From CAZONU01 sp965370045 (GTDB lineage: Bacteria > Planctomycetota > SZUA-567 > JAKLDR01), in the NCBI GenBank assembly GCA_965370045.1, contig CBDUSI010000057.1, positions 1 to 27,972 on the forward strand: a stretch of DNA of 27,972 nucleotides, written 5' to 3'. Below the pieces are notes generated by a model. It saw only the letters and a list, made by a program, of their open reading frames with translations, ran no database searches and was not told the origin of the DNA. A program made the translations under genes and the position numbers. Below, piece by piece: positions 13,933 through 22,013 of this stretch. Numbering within the stretch: the stretch's first letter is position 1; the number at the start of each line of letters is the position of its first letter.

Positions 13933-13938
13933 TATAAT
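13933..13938 (+). promoter_or_regulatory. -10 box upstream of the exported GKW-domain protein gene
   Basis: A perfect TATAAT lies 36 bases before the ATG at 13975, but the expected -35 position (about 13910-13915, AATGCA) is poor. GAGGAGG (13963 region) supplies the ribosome-binding site. Confidence 0.45.
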
Positions 13939-13974
13939 ATTGGTTAATTCGGCGCGCGCGCCGAGGAGGTCGAA

Positions 13975-15156
13975 ATGAAACGGATTTCGCACTTCGCCAT
14001 TGCCGCGGCCCTGGCCGCGCTGTGCTCCGGGACGGCCCTGGCCGACACCATCTACCTCAAGAACGGACAGAAGTTCGAGGGCAAGGTGGTGGTCAAGGGC
14101 GACCAGGTCATCCTGCTCCTGGAGTCGGGCACCAAGCTGCCCTTCCCCAAGGACCGCGTGGACCGCATCGAGCGGGGCCCGGCGCCCTGGGAGCTCTACG
14201 CGGTGAAGGCCAAGAAGCTCAAGTCCGGCGACGCCGCCGGGCACCTGAAGCTGGCCAAGTGGTGCGGCGGGAAGAAGCTCTACAAGCGCAAGAAGAAGCA
14301 CCTCGCCGCGGTCGTCAAGCTCGACCCCGATAACGCCGAGGCCCACAAGCTGCTCGGCCACGAGCGGTACGGCGGGAAGTGGCTGACCCGCGAGGGGGCC
14401 CTCAAGGCCAAGGGCTGGGTGCAGGTCGAGGGCCGCTGGCTGAACCCCGAGGAGTACGCCCTCTATCGGGCCAAGAAGGGCGCCAAGGACACCGCCGAGA
14501 AGGAGCTCAGGCGCCTCCGGCAGCTCGCCGACCGGGACCCCAAGAAGGCCGGGGCCGCCCGCAAGTTCTACCTGGACCGCGGGCGCAAGTCGATCCAGAA
14601 CCTCATCTGGGGGGCCATGAACCTCAAGGACTCCAGCGCCCGGCTGGCGGCCATCAAGCTGCTCAACCAGCTTCGCCCCAGCAAGAAGGCCCACTCCCTG
14701 TGGCTCACCCAGGCCGCGCTCAAGGAGTCCAACACCGCCTGCGTCAAGGCGCTCTGCGCCGGCATCAAGAAGCGCGACGACGCGCCGGCCATGACCTACC
14801 TGGTGCTGATGGCCGCGTCCAAGAACACCTACCGGGCCAAGGCGGCCTACTGCCTGCGGCTGATAAACGAGAGGCGCTGCTACAAGGCGCTGATCGGCTG
14901 CGTCGCCCGCCAGCCCAAGAACACCCTGCCGGGCCAGGCGGGCATGAGCCTGAACCAGATGGGCAACATGGCCGGCGGCGCCACGGGCCTCCGCCGCGGG
15001 GGCATGTCCGTCAAGGGCGGCGAGGTGGTCGCGGCGGCCAGCTCCCTGGAGTACATCTCCGGCAAGGACTACAAGAACGACGTGGGCAAGTGGCTCAAGT
15101 GGCTGGACTCTCTGGACAGAGCACCGGGCGGCGCGGTGGTGGCGCCCAGGAAGTGA
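13975..15156 (+). CDS. Exported Lys-rich protein of unknown function
   Basis: A 393-residue protein. Signal peptide at residues 1-23 (ends GTALA-DT). Residues 24-67 form a small beta-rich domain (DTIYLKNGQKFEGKVV, then LPFPKDRVDRIE), a pattern common at the N-terminus of exported proteins in planctomycete-like genomes. Residues 126-162 hold two GKW/GRW motifs (YGGKWLTREG and VEGRWLNPEE), another recurrent module of those proteins. The remainder is helical with HEAT-like spacing and many Lys-Lys pairs. No catalytic motif is visible. GAGGAGG precedes the ATG. The next gene starts eight bases after the stop, so the two are almost certainly cotranscribed. Confidence 0.85.
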   Translation: MKRISHFAIAAALAALCSGTALADTIYLKNGQKFEGKVVVKGDQVILLLESGTKLPFPKDRVDRIERGPAPWELYAVKAKKLKSGDAAGHLKLAKWCGGKKLYKRKKKHLAAVVKLDPDNAEAHKLLGHERYGGKWLTREGALKAKGWVQVEGRWLNPEEYALYRAKKGAKDTAEKELRRLRQLADRDPKKAGAARKFYLDRGRKSIQNLIWGAMNLKDSSARLAAIKLLNQLRPSKKAHSLWLTQAALKESNTACVKALCAGIKKRDDAPAMTYLVLMAASKNTYRAKAAYCLRLINERRCYKALIGCVARQPKNTLPGQAGMSLNQMGNMAGGATGLRRGGMSVKGGEVVAAASSLEYISGKDYKNDVGKWLKWLDSLDRAPGGAVVAPRK

Positions 15157-15164
15157 GAATCGCT

Positions 15165-16427
15165 ATGCGCAGACTCGTCCTGTTGTTGACGGCGCCCTGC
15201 CTGCTGCTCCCGGCCGCGGCACGCTCCGGCGAGAAGAAGACCAAGCCCCCCGCCAAGAAGCCCGGGGAGGTCCGCGCCGGGCTGCAGGCCATGGGCCGGC
15301 TGCCCTTCATCACTCCCAAGGAGGCCCGCCGGGAGTTCGCCCGGGTCACGGTCGCCGGCGGCAAGGGCAGCCTGCCGATCGCCGGGCTGGGGGTCAAGTT
15401 CGAGCGCGGGCGGATGGCCGTGGTCGCCGCCGATGGCAAGAACAAGGCCCCGCTGGCCGTGGGCGTTCCCCTCAAGGGCTTCAGCCAGGCGATAGCCGCC
15501 GAGGTGTCGCACGGGGACGGCTCCAAGGGACAGGTGGCCGTGTCCTTCGCGCGGACCGGCAAGGCCGGGGAGTACTTCGCCCGCAACACGGTGGTGGCCA
15601 TCGCCCAGTACGGGGATAGCACCGTCACGGTGGTGGACGACAACTGCAACGGTCGCTACAACGACGCTGGCGAGGACGCGGTGATGGTCGGCCGCGGGAC
15701 GCTGGCCGCCCCGCTGGGCTCGTTGGTCCTGATCGGGGGGGTGCCCCACAGCTTCCAGGTGTCCGAGAGCGGCAAGTCGATGACCTTCACCCCGGTGAAG
15801 GGCTCCAAGCTGGGTTTCGCGAAGGTCTCCCGGAAATACGGCCACCTCCTGCTGATCGGCGCGGTGCTCAAGGGGCCGGGCGGGGCTTTCCACGTGATCG
15901 GCGACCGCCGGCCCACGCTGCTTCCGGTCGGCAGCTACTCGCTGGCCTTCGCCTCGCTGGGCAACCCGGCGGCCGGCCAGTTCGCCATCCTGGAGGGCGG
16001 GGGCGCCAACGTCAAGGTGACCGCGGACAGGAAGATCGGGCTGCTCAAGTTCGGCCGTCCCAAGCTGGCGGTGAAGGCCAGCTACGACGCCAGGAACAAG
16101 CGCGTGCGCATAGAGGGTCCCAAGGCCGACGACATCAGCTGCCTGGCGGGCAAGCTCAAGCTCTTCTACGTGCCGGGAGCCCCCAGAGTGAACATCATCC
16201 GGATAGGCCGCACGGCTGAGCACAAGCAGGCCCGCAACATCAAGATGTCGATGAGCGGCAAGGTGGCCGCGCCCCGGGGCCTGAACCTGGGCCTCAGGAA
16301 GTACAACCTGGACAAGGGCAAGAAGTACCGCTTCGAAGTGCGCTGGCCCAACGGAGTGATCGACGAGGCCACCGGCTCGGTCACCCTGAAGATTCCCCGT
16401 TCGAGCGCAGCAGCCAAGAAGAAGTGA
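15165..16427 (+). CDS. Exported protein with an EF-hand-like calcium loop
   Basis: A 420-residue protein. ATG 15165 is chosen because a signal peptide follows directly (MRRLVLLLTAPCLLLPAAA). The same frame is open back to 14379, but that part is a shadow of the preceding gene. Residues 158-171 (DDNCNGRYNDAGED) form an acidic loop of the D-x-N-x-N-G-x-Y-x-D type that often binds calcium. The rest is predominantly beta-strand-like, with Gly-Lys turns, and ends in a Lys-rich tail. I do not recognise a family. It follows the previous gene by eight bases, which suggests a two-gene operon acting outside the cytoplasm. A small GGGGC/GCCCC hairpin lies just after the stop but lacks a T-run. Confidence 0.85.
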   Translation: MRRLVLLLTAPCLLLPAAARSGEKKTKPPAKKPGEVRAGLQAMGRLPFITPKEARREFARVTVAGGKGSLPIAGLGVKFERGRMAVVAADGKNKAPLAVGVPLKGFSQAIAAEVSHGDGSKGQVAVSFARTGKAGEYFARNTVVAIAQYGDSTVTVVDDNCNGRYNDAGEDAVMVGRGTLAAPLGSLVLIGGVPHSFQVSESGKSMTFTPVKGSKLGFAKVSRKYGHLLLIGAVLKGPGGAFHVIGDRRPTLLPVGSYSLAFASLGNPAAGQFAILEGGGANVKVTADRKIGLLKFGRPKLAVKASYDARNKRVRIEGPKADDISCLAGKLKLFYVPGAPRVNIIRIGRTAEHKQARNIKMSMSGKVAAPRGLNLGLRKYNLDKGKKYRFEVRWPNGVIDEATGSVTLKIPRSSAAAKKK

Positions 16428-16525
16428 ACTGCCGCAAGGGGGCGGCGCCCCGGAAGTAACCGCTCCGCCCGCGAGAGGGGGTCCGCGTCTCCGGGAATAG
16501 CGCGAAGGGAGAACCGGCACCGGCA

Positions 16526-17479
16526 GTGGCAGAGAGCTTCACTCCTCAGGAGCTTCAGGCGGCGGCCGGCCCCCACCTCGGCGGGGCCGAGTTGGCCTTC
16601 GAGCCCATCACCACCGGCAAGTTCAACACCTCCTATTACGTCTCGGGCCGGCCCGGCGAATTCGTTGTGCGCATCGCCCCGCCCGACGATGCCGGTTTCA
16701 TCTTCTACGAACGGGGCATGATGGCCCAGGAGCCGGAGGTCCACCAGCTGGTCCGCGAGGAGACCGCGGTTCCCGTCGCCGAGGTGCTGGCCCACGACAC
16801 CGGACGGAAGGCGCTGCCCCGCGACTTCATCCTGATGCGCCGGCTACCCGGCGGGGCGCTGAGCGACGCCGCGGTCACCCAGCGCTCGCTCGGCGACGTA
16901 TACCGCCAGGTGGGCCGGGCCCTGGCCCAGGTGCACAACATCACCCGGGACCGCTACGGCTACCTCGGCGCCCACCGGGTCATGGAGCCGCAGGCCTCCT
17001 GGCGCGCGGCCTTCGAGGTGATGTGGAACAAGCTGGTCGACGACATCGAGAGCTGCGGGGGCTACTCGCGCGAGGAGGGCGCCCTGGTGCGCCGCGCCCT
17101 CGAGGAGAACCTGGACCTCTTCGACTACTCCGGACGGGCCCGCCTGCTGCACATGGACATATGGGCCCAGAACGTCCTGATCGACGGGGAGGGCCGCCTG
17201 ACCGGCCTGGTGGACTTCGACCGGGCCCTGTGGGGAGACCCGGAGATCGAGTTCGCGGTGCTCGACTACTGCGGCGTCTCGGTGCCCGGCTTCTGGGAGG
17301 GCTACGGCCGGGAGCGACCCGCCGGGCCGCGCTCCGCGGCGCGCCAGCTCTTCTATTACCTTTACGAGGTGCAGAAGTACATCGTCATCGAGCGCCTGCG
17401 CCGCAACAACCCCGAGCGGGCCGAGAGCTACAAGCGCCAGAGCTTCACGCTGCTGGTCCGCGCGCTGCGCGCGGGCTGA
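16526..17479 (+). CDS. APH-family (aminoglycoside/choline kinase-like) phosphotransferase
   Basis: A 317-residue cytoplasmic kinase-fold protein. The catalytic loop is LLHMDIWAQNVLID (H209, D211, N216), matching the family's H-x-D-x4-N. The metal-binding DFD motif is at 230-232 (GLVDFDRALWGDPEIE), with the usual W-GDP-E that follows. The N-terminal lobe has TTGKFNTSYYV (nucleotide-loop region) and FVVRI, where Arg stands in place of the usual Lys. Members phosphorylate aminoglycosides, choline, homoserine, sugars or other small hydroxyl compounds; nothing here shows resistance. The start is GTG 16526, with GAAGGGAGAA about twelve bases upstream, a rather long spacing. It is convergent with the next gene. 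Confidence 0.88.
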   Translation: MAESFTPQELQAAAGPHLGGAELAFEPITTGKFNTSYYVSGRPGEFVVRIAPPDDAGFIFYERGMMAQEPEVHQLVREETAVPVAEVLAHDTGRKALPRDFILMRRLPGGALSDAAVTQRSLGDVYRQVGRALAQVHNITRDRYGYLGAHRVMEPQASWRAAFEVMWNKLVDDIESCGGYSREEGALVRRALEENLDLFDYSGRARLLHMDIWAQNVLIDGEGRLTGLVDFDRALWGDPEIEFAVLDYCGVSVPGFWEGYGRERPAGPRSAARQLFYYLYEVQKYIVIERLRRNNPERAESYKRQSFTLLVRALRAG

Positions 17480-17480
17480 A

Positions 17481-17511
17481 AGAAACGGGCCGGGCTCCGA
17501 CGCCCGGCCCG
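17481..17511 (-). terminator. Rho-independent terminator for the TPR gene
   Basis: A perfect 10-bp stem (CGGGCCGGGC and GCCCGGCCCG, loop of six) is followed by TTTCTTTC when read on the minus strand. The plus-strand side lacks a T-run, so it mainly serves the minus-strand gene, though it may act on both convergent transcripts. Confidence 0.75.
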
Positions 17512-17537
17512 CAATCGGCGAATAGAAAGGCGCGGGG

Positions 17538-18686
17538 TTACTTGCCGCGCATGGCCTTGAGGCGCGCCGCGGCCAGCTTGCCCCACTTGCTCCCGGGGTA
17601 GCCGCTGCGCAGCGTCTTGTACATGGTGTCGGCGCGCTTCATCCACTTGGGGCCCTCGCCGGCCCGCTCCAGCTTCTCGCTCCAGAAGCCCACGTAGTAG
17701 AGGGCGCGCTGCTCGGCCCAGGGGCTGCCCTTGTACTGGACCACCGGGCGGAGCATATCCAGGATGCCGTCCAGGACCTTCTCGCGCTTGTCCTTGCTGG
17801 CGCTCAGCTCCTTGGGGGTAAGGCTCAGCATGGGGCGCAGCATGACCTCGCCCCGCACCTGGTGGGCCACCGCCGCGGCCTCCTCGGGCACCTCTCCCTT
17901 GATGCTGATGATCTTCCGGGCGGCCTCGCCGGCCTGCCCCCAGTTCTTGGCCTCCATCGCGCAGCGGGCCAGCCCGGCCAGGGCCCGGGCGCGAATCTTG
18001 GGGGTCGGCTTGGGCTTGCGGCTCTCGACCACCTTTCTGTAGGCCTCGCCGGCCTCCGGGAAGCGGCCGCGCCACTCGGAAATCTGCGCGCGGTAGAGCT
18101 TGGCCGTCAGCACGTTGTCGCCGCCCAGGGCCGCCAGGCTGGCCAGCGTGGCGGAGGCCTTGTCCCAGTCTTTGAGCTTGGTGTAGCCGTCGACCATGCC
18201 CTTGATGCACTCGTTCATGAAGCGGGTCTTGCCCCCGGGAATGGAGTCCTTGAGCTGGCTCCAGGCCTGCACGGCCTTCTTGAGGTTGCTGGTCTTGCCG
18301 AGCTTCTCGTGGCACTGGGCCAGGTAGCGGAGCGCGTACTGCTTGGCCCACCTGTTGACGCTCTTGTCGGCGACGGCCTGTTCGAAGCGGACCATGGCGA
18401 ATTCGTACCGCTCCTGCTTGAAGAGGGACTCGCCCGCGGTGTAGTGCATCTTCTTGAGGCACTCGTACTTGACCGAGCGCACGTCCTTGCGGGCGAACTC
18501 CATGTTGCCGGTCATGCCGGCCTTGCTCACCCGGATGCGGATACCGACGATGTCGTCCCTGGTGATGTTCCCCTTGAAAATGTTCTTGGCCCTGCCCTGG
18601 ACCACCTCGACCTCGTCGGCCGCCCGGGCGAGACCGACCGCCAGGAACAGGAAGAGTACGCCGGTCAGGATGATGCTACGCTTCAT
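17538..18686 (-). CDS. Exported TPR-repeat protein
   Basis: A 382-residue protein. ATG 18686 is fixed by AGGAGG seven bases upstream, immediately followed by a signal peptide (MKRSIILTGVLFLFLAVGLA, cleaved near ARA-AD). The longer frame from 18737 adds 17 unlikely residues. A short N-terminal beta domain (EVEVVQGRAKNIFKGNITRD) is followed by about 300 residues of TPR-like helical pairs, for example YTAGESLFKQERYEFAMVRF and ARALAGLARCAMEAKNWGQA. TPR arrays scaffold protein-protein contacts; a periplasmic tetratricopeptide adaptor is the plainest reading. No enzyme motif is seen. It has its own promoter and terminator. Confidence 0.88.
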   Translation of the reverse strand: MKRSIILTGVLFLFLAVGLARAADEVEVVQGRAKNIFKGNITRDDIVGIRIRVSKAGMTGNMEFARKDVRSVKYECLKKMHYTAGESLFKQERYEFAMVRFEQAVADKSVNRWAKQYALRYLAQCHEKLGKTSNLKKAVQAWSQLKDSIPGGKTRFMNECIKGMVDGYTKLKDWDKASATLASLAALGGDNVLTAKLYRAQISEWRGRFPEAGEAYRKVVESRKPKPTPKIRARALAGLARCAMEAKNWGQAGEAARKIISIKGEVPEEAAAVAHQVRGEVMLRPMLSLTPKELSASKDKREKVLDGILDMLRPVVQYKGSPWAEQRALYYVGFWSEKLERAGEGPKWMKRADTMYKTLRSGYPGSKWGKLAAARLKAMRGK

Positions 18687-18739
18687 GGGAAACCTCCTGC
18701 GCTGCGCGGGCCCGTGGGCGGCGCCCGCTCTGACCACTA

Positions 18740-18768
18740 AGGGTACGCCCTGGAGCGGGGCATGTCAA
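18740..18768 (-). promoter_or_regulatory. Promoter of the TPR gene
   Basis: On the minus strand: TTGACA (18763-18768), a 17-base spacer, TACCCT (18740-18745). Transcription would start near 18733, giving a leader of about 47 bases. Confidence 0.6.
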
Positions 18769-18951
18769 GAGCACCGCTCCCCCTCGATTCTCCCGAATTA
18801 ACGCTCCCTCGGGGCCGTCGGTTCACTAATGGCCTGGATTTGTGCGCTGGCCCGCCGGTGGTCCGGGGCGGAAACCTGGACTTTTCAAAGGCTTGCCGGT
18901 GTATTAAGATATGAGGCCGCTTCTGGCCGCCGTCCTTGGGAGGGACCATCG
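18769..18951 (+). other. Divergent intergenic region upstream of the thioredoxin-like gene
   Basis: Contains a candidate plus-strand promoter (TTTTCA near 18885, then TAAGAT near 18908), which is weak, and the GGGAGGG ribosome site ending near 18946. The frame that opens at 18829 is unsupported as a start. Nothing else is visible. Confidence 0.35.
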
Positions 18952-20061
18952 ATGCTCCGTAAGCCTCACGTTTTGAAGCTCCTGGCCGCCGGGCTGCTGT
19001 TTGGCGCCCTCTGGTCCCCGGCGGCCCGGGCCTGCGACATCAAGATTCACGAGGCCGCCTACAAGCAGTGGCCCCGCGAGTTCTACTTGCTTTACATGGT
19101 CTACGACGGCAAGCACAAGCTCAGCGCCGGCCAGGAGAAGCTGGCCAAGGTCCTTCGCAAGAAGCACTTCAAGGACGTCAACGCCGACGTCATCAGGCTC
19201 AACCGCGACGGCTCCATGCTCCGCGAGGACCGCGAGTTCCTCTCGGCCCAGGGCTGCGGGGGCTGGCCCCAGCTGGTGATCCTCGACAAGACCGACAAGC
19301 AGCTGGCCCGGGCCTCCGGCAAGCTCGGTAAGCGGGAACTGCGCTACCTTTCGGAACGCGCCGGAGAGCTGCCACCGGGGGCGCGCGTGGTGATTCTGTA
19401 CAGGAAGTCCGACGCCAAGTCCAAGAAGACCGCCGACTCGGTCACCGCCGAGAAGCTCGCCAAGGCGGACATGAAGGTGGTCAATGTCCTGCACCTGGAT
19501 GCCGAGAATAAGGCCAACCGCAAGCTCGCCGAGCGCTTCAAGCCCCCGGCGCTGCCGACCATGTTCCTGGTCTCGCCGCGGGGGACGCTGCTGGGCGCCT
19601 ATCCGGGGAACGTCAGGGAGCGGACGCTGCTCAAATCCTTCGACTCGCCCGGCCGGCGGAGGCTCACCAAGGCGCTGGACAAGGCGGCCATGACCTTCGT
19701 GCTGGTCCGCGGTAAGAACCGCAAGGTCAACGCCGCGCTGCGCGCCAAGTTCAAGAAGCCCATGGCCAAGGCCCAGAAGCTCTTCGAGATCAAGCTGGAG
19801 CTGGTGGAGGTCAACGGGGTCCACAGGAACGAGCAGATCTTCGTCAAGAACCTGGGGGTCAAGAAGCTGCCCGCGGTCGTGCCCGTCTTCGGCAAGGGCA
19901 AGCACCTGGAGCCCATGCCCGACAAGTTCAAGGACGACGACATCCTGGACCGCGCGCAGTTTATGATCCGGAACTGCACCTGCGTGCTGAACCCCTCGGC
20001 GCTCGGCGAGGACCTGCTCCTCAAGTGGAATGGCATCGACGACAAGGTAGGAGAGGAATAG
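18952..20061 (+). CDS. Exported protein of tandem thioredoxin-like domains
   Basis: A 369-residue protein. ATG 18952 is preceded by GGGAGGG and followed by a signal peptide ending ARA-C28; the Cys after the cleavage site hints at, but does not prove, lipidation. Three segments carry the strand plus cis-proline signature of a thioredoxin fold: GCGGWPQLVILD, PPALPTMFLVSPRGTL and VKKLPAVVPVFGKGK. No C-x-x-C redox pair is present in the expected place; a C-T-C lies near the C-terminus (IRNCTCVLN). It is therefore probably a structural or binding relative of thioredoxin and not an active oxidoreductase. The gene begins a colinear cluster with a MacB/LolCDE-type transporter 73 bases downstream, suggesting a shared envelope function. 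Confidence 0.75.
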   Translation: MLRKPHVLKLLAAGLLFGALWSPAARACDIKIHEAAYKQWPREFYLLYMVYDGKHKLSAGQEKLAKVLRKKHFKDVNADVIRLNRDGSMLREDREFLSAQGCGGWPQLVILDKTDKQLARASGKLGKRELRYLSERAGELPPGARVVILYRKSDAKSKKTADSVTAEKLAKADMKVVNVLHLDAENKANRKLAERFKPPALPTMFLVSPRGTLLGAYPGNVRERTLLKSFDSPGRRRLTKALDKAAMTFVLVRGKNRKVNAALRAKFKKPMAKAQKLFEIKLELVEVNGVHRNEQIFVKNLGVKKLPAVVPVFGKGKHLEPMPDKFKDDDILDRAQFMIRNCTCVLNPSALGEDLLLKWNGIDDKVGEE

Positions 20062-20134
20062 CCGTCCCGGAACGGCGTCCCGCGCGTAGTCACCAGAGGA
20101 ACGACGCCGCCGCGGGCCGGAGGACAACTGGACA

Positions 20135-21307
20135 GTGAGCATCTTCAGCCTGATTCTCAAGGAGATAAGCCGGCGCAAGGCGGGATTCGCCCTGGTCTGC
20201 GGCGCGGTGGCCCTGGCCGCCGCCGGGGTGGTATTCGCGGTGACAGTAAATCGCGCCTACGAGGACGCCACCCGCCGTAACACCCTGCTCACCGGGCCCA
20301 ACCTCCTGGTCCTGCCCCAGCAGGCCGACGCGGTGGCCTTCTGGCGCGGGGAGTCCGGGACCCTGGAGATGGACGAGGGGCTGGTCAAGAAGCTGGCGGC
20401 CAGCAATGTCTCCGCCGACCACTACGTCGGCAAGCTGCAGATGCGCACCAAGATCAACGGCAAGGAGATACTGCTCACCGGGGTGATGCGCGAGATCGGC
20501 GCGGTGGGCAAGAAGAAGAAGAAACCCATGGGCTGGGACGTGCTCCCGGACGAGTGCTACCTGGGCTGGTACGCCGCCAAGCGCCTGGGCGACGCCGCCA
20601 GGGTGGACGCGACGCTCAACATAATGGGCCGCAAGTTCCGCGTCGCCCGGCTGCTGGAGAGCACCTCCTTCGTCGAGGACGAGCGCGTCTTCGTCAACCT
20701 CAAGGACGCCCAGGAAATGCTCGGCAAGTCCGGCAGGATACACGCCATGGACGCCATAGGCTGCCTCTGCCCCATCGACGAGTTCGGGAAGCACTACCTG
20801 TCGGACATCGAGAGGGCCATTGAGAAGTCTCTCAACGAAGGCTCCGGCGCCGCCGTGGAGGCCTACACCTGCCGCAGCATGGCCGAGGTGCGGGTCAACA
20901 CGCGGATAGGCGGAAAGATCGTGGGGATAATGACCGCCTCGGGGCTGATGGTCATGGCCGTCCTGGTCATGCTCTTCTACATGCTGGGCGACGTGCGCGC
21001 GCGCCGCGAGGAGTTGGGCATGTTCCTGGCGGTGGGCTTCGGGCCCGGCAAGCTGGTAGCCATGTTCCTGACCAAGCTGGTGCTGGTGGCGCTGGTCGGT
21101 GCCGTCCTGGGCTTCGCGGTCGGCTCGGCGGGGGCCAAGTACATCGACCCGGGCTACTACGCCAAGGTGAACATCAAGCCGCGGATACTCTGGGACACGG
21201 CCGTCTGGGCGATCGTCGGCGCGCTGGCGGTCAGCCTGGTCGCGGGTATCATCCCGACCTTGCTGGCCGTGCGCACCGATCCCGCCGAGGTCCTGAGGAA
21301 GAACTGA
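20135..21307 (+). CDS. FtsX/MacB-like ABC transporter permease
   Basis: A 390-residue inner-membrane permease. One transmembrane helix lies near the N-terminus (about 16-38), a long extracytoplasmic region covers 40-260, and three helices lie in the C-terminal FtsX-like domain (about 268-290, 310-335 and 350-375). The last ends in IIPTLLAVRTDPAEVLRKN, the family's characteristic terminus. This 1+3 topology is that of LolC/E and MacB permeases, which drive periplasmic work through mechanotransmission and do not pass a substrate through a pore. The periplasmic part carries GCLCPIDEF and YTCRSMAEV cysteines. The start is GTG 20135, eleven bases from GGAGG. Its stop overlaps the ATPase gene's ATG by one base (TGATG). 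Confidence 0.9.
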   Translation: MSIFSLILKEISRRKAGFALVCGAVALAAAGVVFAVTVNRAYEDATRRNTLLTGPNLLVLPQQADAVAFWRGESGTLEMDEGLVKKLAASNVSADHYVGKLQMRTKINGKEILLTGVMREIGAVGKKKKKPMGWDVLPDECYLGWYAAKRLGDAARVDATLNIMGRKFRVARLLESTSFVEDERVFVNLKDAQEMLGKSGRIHAMDAIGCLCPIDEFGKHYLSDIERAIEKSLNEGSGAAVEAYTCRSMAEVRVNTRIGGKIVGIMTASGLMVMAVLVMLFYMLGDVRARREELGMFLAVGFGPGKLVAMFLTKLVLVALVGAVLGFAVGSAGAKYIDPGYYAKVNIKPRILWDTAVWAIVGALAVSLVAGIIPTLLAVRTDPAEVLRKN

Positions 21308-21975
21308 TGATCGAGATCGCCGGGCTTACCAAGGTGTTCGAGGCCGCCGGCGGCGACCGGGTGGCCGCGCTCAAGGACATCAACCTGAACATCGAGGCCG
21401 GCGAGTTCGTCGCCCTCACCGGGCCATCGGGCAGCGGCAAGACCACACTGCTCTTCGCCATCGCCGGGATGGTCACCCCCACCGAGGGCACCGTCAAAGT
21501 GGCCGGCCTGGAGATCAGCTCTCTCAGCGGCGCTGAGCGCGCGCGCTTCCGGGCCGAGTCGCTGGGCTTCGTCTACCAGACGTTCTGCCTGGTGCCCTAC
21601 CTCACCGCGCTGGAGAACGTCTGCGTGGCGGGCATGGCCCAGGGCCGGGGCGGGGCCGAGTCCCGCCGGGACGCCCACGAGATACTGGAGCGCGTGGGCC
21701 TGGCTGACCGCGCCGACCACCTGCCCGGGGAACTTTCCGGCGGCGAGCAGCAGCGGGTCTCGCTGGCCCGTGCGCTGGCCGGCGGCCCGGCGGTGCTGCT
21801 GGCCGACGAGCCCACCGGCAACCTCGACGGGGCGCGCGCCGAGGAGATCATGGAACTCCTGGCCCAGGAGAACCGCGAGCGCGGGCAGACCATCGTGATG
21901 GCCACCCACAATATGAAGGTCGCGGAAAAGGCTACGCGGCGCTTCGCGCTCGACGACGGCCGGATGGTGGAATAA
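21307..21975 (+). CDS. ABC transporter ATPase of the LolD/MacB class
   Basis: A 222-residue nucleotide-binding subunit with every motif: Walker A GPSGSGKTT (39-47), Q-loop Q91, signature LSGGEQQ (143-149), Walker B VLLADEPTG with E168, D-loop NLDG and H-loop H201 (MATHN). The LTGPSGSGKTTLL and NLDG pattern is typical of the LolD/MacB/FtsE group that pairs with FtsX-like permeases. It is translationally coupled to the permease. The exported thioredoxin-like protein upstream may be an accessory part; the transported or handled substrate is unknown. Confidence 0.95.
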   Translation: MIEIAGLTKVFEAAGGDRVAALKDINLNIEAGEFVALTGPSGSGKTTLLFAIAGMVTPTEGTVKVAGLEISSLSGAERARFRAESLGFVYQTFCLVPYLTALENVCVAGMAQGRGGAESRRDAHEILERVGLADRADHLPGELSGGEQQRVSLARALAGGPAVLLADEPTGNLDGARAEEIMELLAQENRERGQTIVMATHNMKVAEKATRRFALDDGRMVE

Positions 21976-21984
21976 CGTCTTGCG

Positions 21985-22002
21985 CCCCGGCGTCCGCCGG
22001 GG
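21985..22002 (+). other. Perfect 7-bp hairpin between ATPase and SDR genes
   Basis: CCCCGGC, loop GTCC, GCCGGGG, followed by AAAATA without a T-run, so it is not a standard terminator. The right arm supplies the GGGG that would have to serve as the SDR gene's ribosome-binding site, so folding could limit SDR translation. That regulatory role is inference. Confidence 0.45.
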
Positions 22003-22013
22003 AAAATAGCCCC

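Noticed and set aside
12826..14694. 622-codon minus-strand frame across larA and the next gene
   Set aside because: It spans two well-supported plus-strand genes and their intergenic promoter; composition is that of an antisense shadow.
14379..15164. Upstream in-frame extension of the 15165 gene
   Set aside because: It overlaps the preceding gene in another frame and encodes Gly/Arg/Pro-rich shadow sequence; the signal peptide begins at 15165.
15069..16520. 483-codon minus-strand frame
   Set aside because: Opposite an exported protein with clear signal peptide and start; no recognisable motif.
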